Assembly (NCBI GenBank): GCA_964556395.1
Contig: CAZKVR010000015.1
Location: forward strand, 1-14,418
Source of the DNA: WJKR01 sp964556395
GTDB taxonomy: Archaea > Nanobdellota > Nanobdellia > Woesearchaeales > WJKR01
DNA: 14,418 bases
Reading direction: 5' to 3'
Positions 14,301 to 14,418 of this stretch are shown piece by piece. The notes beneath the pieces were generated by a model. That model was not told the origin of the DNA. It saw nothing but the letters and a program-made list of their open reading frames with translations, and ran no database searches. Each line of letters opens with the position of its first letter. Positions within the stretch are counted from its first letter, which is position 1. The position numbers and the translations under genes are program-made.

Positions 14301-14418
14301 TTTGGGTGATGGGAGTGGTGGTTTTTCTTTGAGTTGGAATTCTTCTGTGTCTAATCCTACTTATTCTGTTGGTGTTGGTGATTTTGATGGTGATGGTTTT
14401 TTGGATTTTGTCGCCGGC
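5347..14418 (+). CDS. Giant multidomain secreted/surface protein, at least 3,024 aa, 3' end outside the window
   Basis: One frame runs unbroken from GTG 5347 to the window edge. The start follows an in-frame TAG (5344-5346), has AGGGTG 7 nt upstream, and is followed at once by a membrane segment (residues 8-27) that serves as signal or N-terminal anchor. Domain order, by reading: beta domain (47-112); sequon-rich linker (119-318); CADG/cadherin-like (369-448); archaeal surface module with 'ISWIAPHLSNQTFEI' type sequence (479-782); beta-helix (782-1205); Ig-like (1214-1312); Ig-like split by a ConA-like lectin (1312-1617); FnIII (1618-1717); Ig-like split by DUF2341 and LamG (1718-2168); further beta modules (2170-2404); GLUG-type beta-helix (2405-2720); second FnIII (2725-2821); Ig-like half and FG-GAP repeats (2822-3024+). 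N-X-S/T sequons are frequent throughout. I infer an N-glycosylated adhesin or surface fibre; no enzymatic motif was recognised. Codon use changes inside the gene near 6720-6790. Confidence 0.9.
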   Translation, partial: MDIDKTHFVSGFAVGLVVSVVIMLLFSGQGLDTPTGQVFVDEGVPQRSSFNVSITPAESPVRLVLPLEGRVNGVAVSGEARGTGTLKVSLTDGERVWTVHEEEFKPVRNQMTGFVVGEAGSGAVDPPANASAVTDNASTSISNSSNQSSGLATNTSDDEVLAGNLSEPAEPAPDNVSEEADGGGSDGFREDASLPANTSGSVKNASVDLTPSEPANASSGDVPLVNGSATTPVNASENTSEPRPGNVSLNGTLSNASGTPNATSNRTVEVNASENVSGPVANESVVENATGNASRTPDAALPRNRSQDNATLGEESPAPVSVHEVEDACLETCSLLGVDNLSLNITVTGNLSFTLEEVSYAADPTIRQVQAIPNQSLQPNETRVLDLDAYFSPDGLFFDTPSVAGLELDVDGSDLSLSGAEDGVYEVFVYGTDGDDTVRSNLFVVNVTARGRNGSSVTPGNASAAVGASGEPVQGLARVGEPVRWTRVLESDDGLVSVEVPAAARDVSVVARRDGLLERLPEAAVRGLSRARAASGVVDEGDVSLEFDGSGAEEFVVEYETPAPVAVEENVSASRKRVTVSSDFHYEDVEVSSSLPVPARRSAISVRWVEEGVVIEDVSYHDEDGDGLVERVSWIAPHLSNQTFEIDIEVLNPVEYLRDGDVWRVFFNTTGSGNLTVWSENAGFEELLSDNETTFDEMDFLDLRCGDSSVKGELLVDDGSSLLEYSGLGDNDSVNPESFLVPDYNCNETSVFEVYMNKAGYAILNFSFSDENMTVYDKAVDPEIDACTTIGSSGYYTMNQSVSSSSGDCFTITVDDVYFDCDGYLVNYTGDAIDNGAAFNIDPSSVVSNITVVNCRVSEFEYGFLLKTINSLFQNITASCTSCPSGHDHGFSIDYQTNNTVFRDVEVYGYGHGLEGGTYSDGYYEYIILEDSYIHNNEYGVSAGLTINNSVVENNTVFEFRTGNELSPIPHIAGNVTGGGKALLDTYYDTVVEDIHGAHLVTVSKNSVVRNISLTNTENLSGGGIFLYGDNVSFEDIYLEGYLGIGDDFPGEYQYNFKPAIITNLTIIDGENIFWRFDSTKSLLLGMTINDSWFEVSNPVYFGTIESVGVTLYNTLFNMSGSFSFNSYNHVFNTSMRSGDRIYGEGLKVGGNYYTNPAGTGYSDTCTDVDKDGFCDDPYDLDFGCSCEEGVNCTAGATDYLPLSDEYDPLSTGVFVDLNSPVDGSEVADPLVVFNCSAYPSNSNLTNVTFYHGVGGWHANETKSLSGESEQSRTFTKTFSEGTDITWNCYACNEDGDCAFNLENYTVGIPVYALGIEDPSEGSPRSVDLNGENITVRFNFTRNGVDHGSSALVNNITVGGTECPLLEKPLIAFQDSFTDSDGTSLPSHTPDVGDNWTQIWVDGGSTIDIQSNRVDTYDQHDHGAVFVTPPLESADYNVSLALTTLDWGFYTTNLVARYQGDGSYYGLSLSSTYCRLYKYDGSTTWLDSSCPDDPANGDVVTFVISGSSLKAYWNGKEQLSATDSGISGAGRAGFGFGETPASSGRLDDQQADDFSVTLHEHPKQVWGSGDSWYANCTVPSGLEGFQDLFLNATVNTTGSGSVTRSDTASNALNYPANPPDKPSLNAPPDGGSGLSIPVVLNVTVTDPDGQTMDVSFYDASDDSQIGLTQTGVANGSWASVTWSGLSGLTTYEWYANVSDGYYTNTSSSWNFTTSALPDVNIKLLEPSGDINVTQNQTFRVRLNASCLVADCGDVEVGLDPPNWWNYSFDKRVDVNVSSVVSSTLSDFPAYINVSKEPDMSADYSDLRFIDGSCGSGDATVLDYEVENYTNTNAHVWVRLPELPSSGADVCLYYDNTSAVSSGEDPSSVWSGDYVMVHHLEDASDSTSNGLDGTGYGGVTIGGSSGVVDGATLFDGSDDYVNAGDGSGLNGLSELTFSAWVDADVAGVDDTIWRAIGNDTLMMRYDSSGFEWSGTNVIQFDVFTTGGRARLESSSNAQTTGWQHLTGVWNGTNLSLYIDGSLDTPTGSYGNSPGTITGADRNNIGEAGDQSGWDGSIDEVRLSSVARSAGWVNQSYQMVASQDSLVSFGTPENASASKGVIPTNSSATPFYTNKSSNPYTLSSMVAGESRDVSFWVNATGEMNSTWEFFAFAQIANDNSVYNESSHWNVSIASPIDPPLYSSFDGSTTDFASLQPESLLSLDSPVLEKTSYGRLVWHGSVDVSEADFDSYVLLGDGWIFVDASALDSSLNSSANITLYNISYPAPVIYRDGELCGDCSVLSVLDGNVSFNVSGFSNYSLGSGSQLDVSDDTDSVARYTGEQVSFFANYSNTTSNEPLNGSGVFCEFREDSSGSWSSPVNMSYNGTSELYEYNKSFSNNGSFTFNVSCYNGLGVSNLSLTDSFYLSPSAPDCTSYPSAFSGSGTSGDPYQVYTCAELQCVNSSLSSSYILAGDIDCSDSSNWNSGEGFRPIAPSSSSPFTGELFGNGSVVSGLFMNGTNESQGLLASNDGYIEKLGLEGEFFLDVDQTETSYFAAPFGSGTCDLEQVFFDGNVTVVGVANGQVQADGLGGCAVSNSYSRGHLDLSGVPDSIYTAAGISTRTGANVAHSYSLMNISYNIGIYYTGGIKSEVTETLSENFYVGDADYGIASYIYTPGTLTNNYFYGPSNCYYSNNGEVTNCSSVASSSYFHNYSNDPLASWDFTNIWSKSREGSDYPVLQWEVDASNSPPDSPSLNAPPDGGSGVSVPALLNVSVSDPDGDSLDVSFFDASDDSQIGSTQSGVANGSWASVTWSGLSGLTTYEWYANVTDGSLENRSQTWNFTTRPPSLEVSKVYPVLDDVNVSQNRFFNVTLNVSCLDGDCGDVNVTLDPLGYSGSPGLDFVSGTDFGDPYRLFLGDGSAGFSLNWSSSETDRVGSVGVGDFDGDGFLDFVSGNDADPYRLFLGDGAGGFSLNWSLESDYTFSVGVGDFDGDGFLDFVAGNYYVNRLFLGDGSGGFSLSWNSSVSNPTYSVGVGDFDGDGFLDFVAG
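5701..6300 (+). other. Sequon-dense disordered linker of the giant protein (residues 119-318)
   Basis: These 200 codons contain 25 N-X-S/T sequons by my count (NAS, NVS, NTS, NGS, NAT and others), about one per eight residues. The rest is mainly Ala, Ser, Pro, Gly, Glu, Asp and Val. It has no hydrophobic core and should be a stiff, glycosylated stalk just outside the membrane. The DNA is GC-rich (63% in 6001-6060) with C-ending codons. Confidence 0.75.
6451..6690 (+). other. CADG/cadherin-like domain (residues ~369-448)
   Basis: The sequence IPNQSLQPNETRVLDLDAYF, followed by a glycine- and Asp-rich middle and YEVFVYGTDGDDTVRSNLF, is the dystroglycan-type cadherin-like pattern (IPDQ...LDL..YF...V.ATDG...). 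Such domains act as extended beta-sandwich spacers in archaeal surface proteins. Confidence 0.55.
7690..8960 (+). other. Right-handed parallel beta-helix domain (residues ~782-1205)
   Basis: It opens with CTTIGSSGYYTMNQSV and GDCFTITVDDVYFDCDGYLV, the usual N-cap of NosD/pectate-lyase-like archaeal beta-helices. Short rungs rich in N, V and I follow (VVSNITVVNCRV, SVVENNTV, SVVRNISL). It closes with NYYTNPAGTGYSDTCTDVDK and GFCDDPYDLDFG, then DYLPLS, the common end of these helices. Such helices bind or process polysaccharides or form stalks; no catalytic residues are evident. Part of it is AT-rich (28% GC in 8101-8160). Confidence 0.7.
9463..10020 (+). other. Concanavalin A/LamG-like lectin domain 1 (residues ~1373-1558)
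   Basis: FQDSFTDSDGTSLPSHTPD, NWTQIWVDGG and YNVSLALTTLDWGFYTTNLV, followed by YYGLSLSSTYCRLYKYDGST, SSLKAYWNGKEQL and GRAGFGFG, then DDFSVT, follow the strand order of ConA-like jelly-roll modules attached to secreted proteins. It appears to sit inside an Ig-like host domain. Confidence 0.55.
10198..10497 (+). repeat. FnIII-like repeat copy 1 of the giant protein
   Basis: The module PPDKPSLNAPPDGGSG ... VTDPDGQTMDVSFYDASDDS ... GLTTYEWYANVSDG ... WNFTTS is a fibronectin III-like spacer. It recurs at 13519-13809. The segment 10363-10427 is identical to 13684-13748 at 64 of 65 nt. Confidence 0.75.
10630..10930 (+). other. DUF2341 domain (residues ~1762-1862)
   Basis: NWWNYSFDKRVDVNVSS ... 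LSDFPAYINV ... DYSDLRFIDG ... VLDYEVENYTNTNAHVWVRL ... ADVCLYYDNTSA matches the DUF2341 pattern (W.yR..I.i..., dfPv.v, DiRF, l.yeie.w, a.vWVkvp, i.lyYgn). It is almost always followed by LamG in archaeal surface proteins, as here. Confidence 0.7.
10960..11615 (+). other. LamG/concanavalin A-like lectin domain 2 (residues ~1872-2090)
   Basis: VMVHHLEDASDSTSNGLDG, GATLFDGSDDYVNAGDGSGL, LSELTFSAWV, GWQHLTGVWNGTNLSLYIDG and GWDGSIDEVRLSSVARSAGW give the canonical LamG_3 order: the FDGxxDYV entry strand, the FSAWV strand, the WHH-like strand and the IDEVRL strand. This is a candidate glycan-binding module. Confidence 0.75.
12560..13505 (+). other. GLUG-type beta-helix domain (residues ~2405-2720)
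   Basis: The entry strand GSGTSGDPYQVYTCAELQCV and YILAGDIDCSD are typical of GLUG/filamentous-haemagglutinin-like helices. Runs follow such as GELFGNGSVVSGLFMNG, GYIEKLGLEGEF, AVSNSYSRGHLDLSG and VAHSYSLMNI. The closing WDFTNIWSKSREGSDYPVLQ is the common C-cap (W.F..IW.....YP.LQW). Confidence 0.7.
13519..13809 (+). repeat. FnIII-like repeat copy 2 of the giant protein
   Basis: The module PPDSPSLNAPPDGGSG ... VSDPDGDSLDVSFFDASDDS ... GLTTYEWYANVTDG ... WNFTT is the near copy of 10198-10497. Both are followed by the same Ig-like half-domain (NVTQN/NVSQN ... SCL..DCGDV...LDP), so the duplicated unit is larger than FnIII alone. Confidence 0.75.
13969..14418 (+). repeat. FG-GAP/VCBS beta-propeller repeats, cut by the window edge
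   Basis: Repeats of about 47-49 aa carry SVGVGDFDGDGFLDFV, then RLFLGDG and GGFSLxW. The DFDGDGFLD loops match the calcium-binding DxDxDGxxD motif of FG-GAP/integrin-alpha-like propellers. A 48-nt stretch is identical at 14083-14130, 14224-14271 and 14365-14412, spaced 141 nt. More blades are expected past the edge. Confidence 0.85.

Noticed and set aside
14083..14412. CRISPR-like spaced direct repeats
   Set aside because: The 48-nt repeats are coding, in frame, with a 141-nt period, and their spacers also encode conserved residues of FG-GAP blades.

Overview
The window is archaeal. The first 66 bases encode, on the minus strand, the N-terminus of aPelota. Almost every gene has a TATA-like box centred about 27 nt upstream of its start codon, as expected for leaderless archaeal mRNAs. 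The right-hand two thirds is one huge secreted protein built from modules often seen in DPANN surface proteins (CADG-like, beta-helix, DUF2341, LamG, 'xxDCGxVxxxLDP' Ig-like, FG-GAP). I infer a DPANN-type archaeon (Woesearchaeota, Pacearchaeota, Diapherotrites or similar), but no rRNA or marker here fixes the lineage.

Layout. Positions 1-5149 hold ten compact genes: pelota (partial, -), flavodoxin-fold NAD(P)H oxidoreductase (+), DoxX-family membrane protein (-), SAM methyltransferase (+), C39-like cysteine peptidase (+), AlkD-like HEAT-repeat protein (-), NADPH-dependent FMN reductase (+), YjbQ/UPF0047 protein (-), a 66-aa Cys-rich membrane or secreted protein (-), and a HAD phosphatase (-). 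The three convergent gene pairs overlap at their 3' ends by 27, 4 and 7 nt. Positions 5150-5346 hold two divergent promoters and a leader of about 90 nt. From 5347 to the end a single GTG-started frame runs 3,024 codons without a stop.

How the genes relate. Two flavodoxin-fold reductases and a DoxX protein suggest a redox or quinone/electrophile stress function. The doxX and FMN-reductase promoters carry the same inverted repeat, ATGAA-N6-TTCATA, in the same position against the TATA box, so I propose one repressor controls both. The giant protein looks like a heavily N-glycosylated, membrane-anchored adhesin or surface fibre: N-terminal membrane segment, sequon-dense stalk, two beta-helices, two LamG/ConA-like lectin folds, Ig/FnIII spacers and a calcium-binding FG-GAP propeller. 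Several Ig-like domains appear to be split by inserted domains.

The most unusual region is the leader of the giant gene. Unlike its neighbours it is not leaderless. Its probable Shine-Dalgarno sits in the 3' arm of a predicted hairpin, and a possible 18-codon upstream ORF ends inside the 5' arm.
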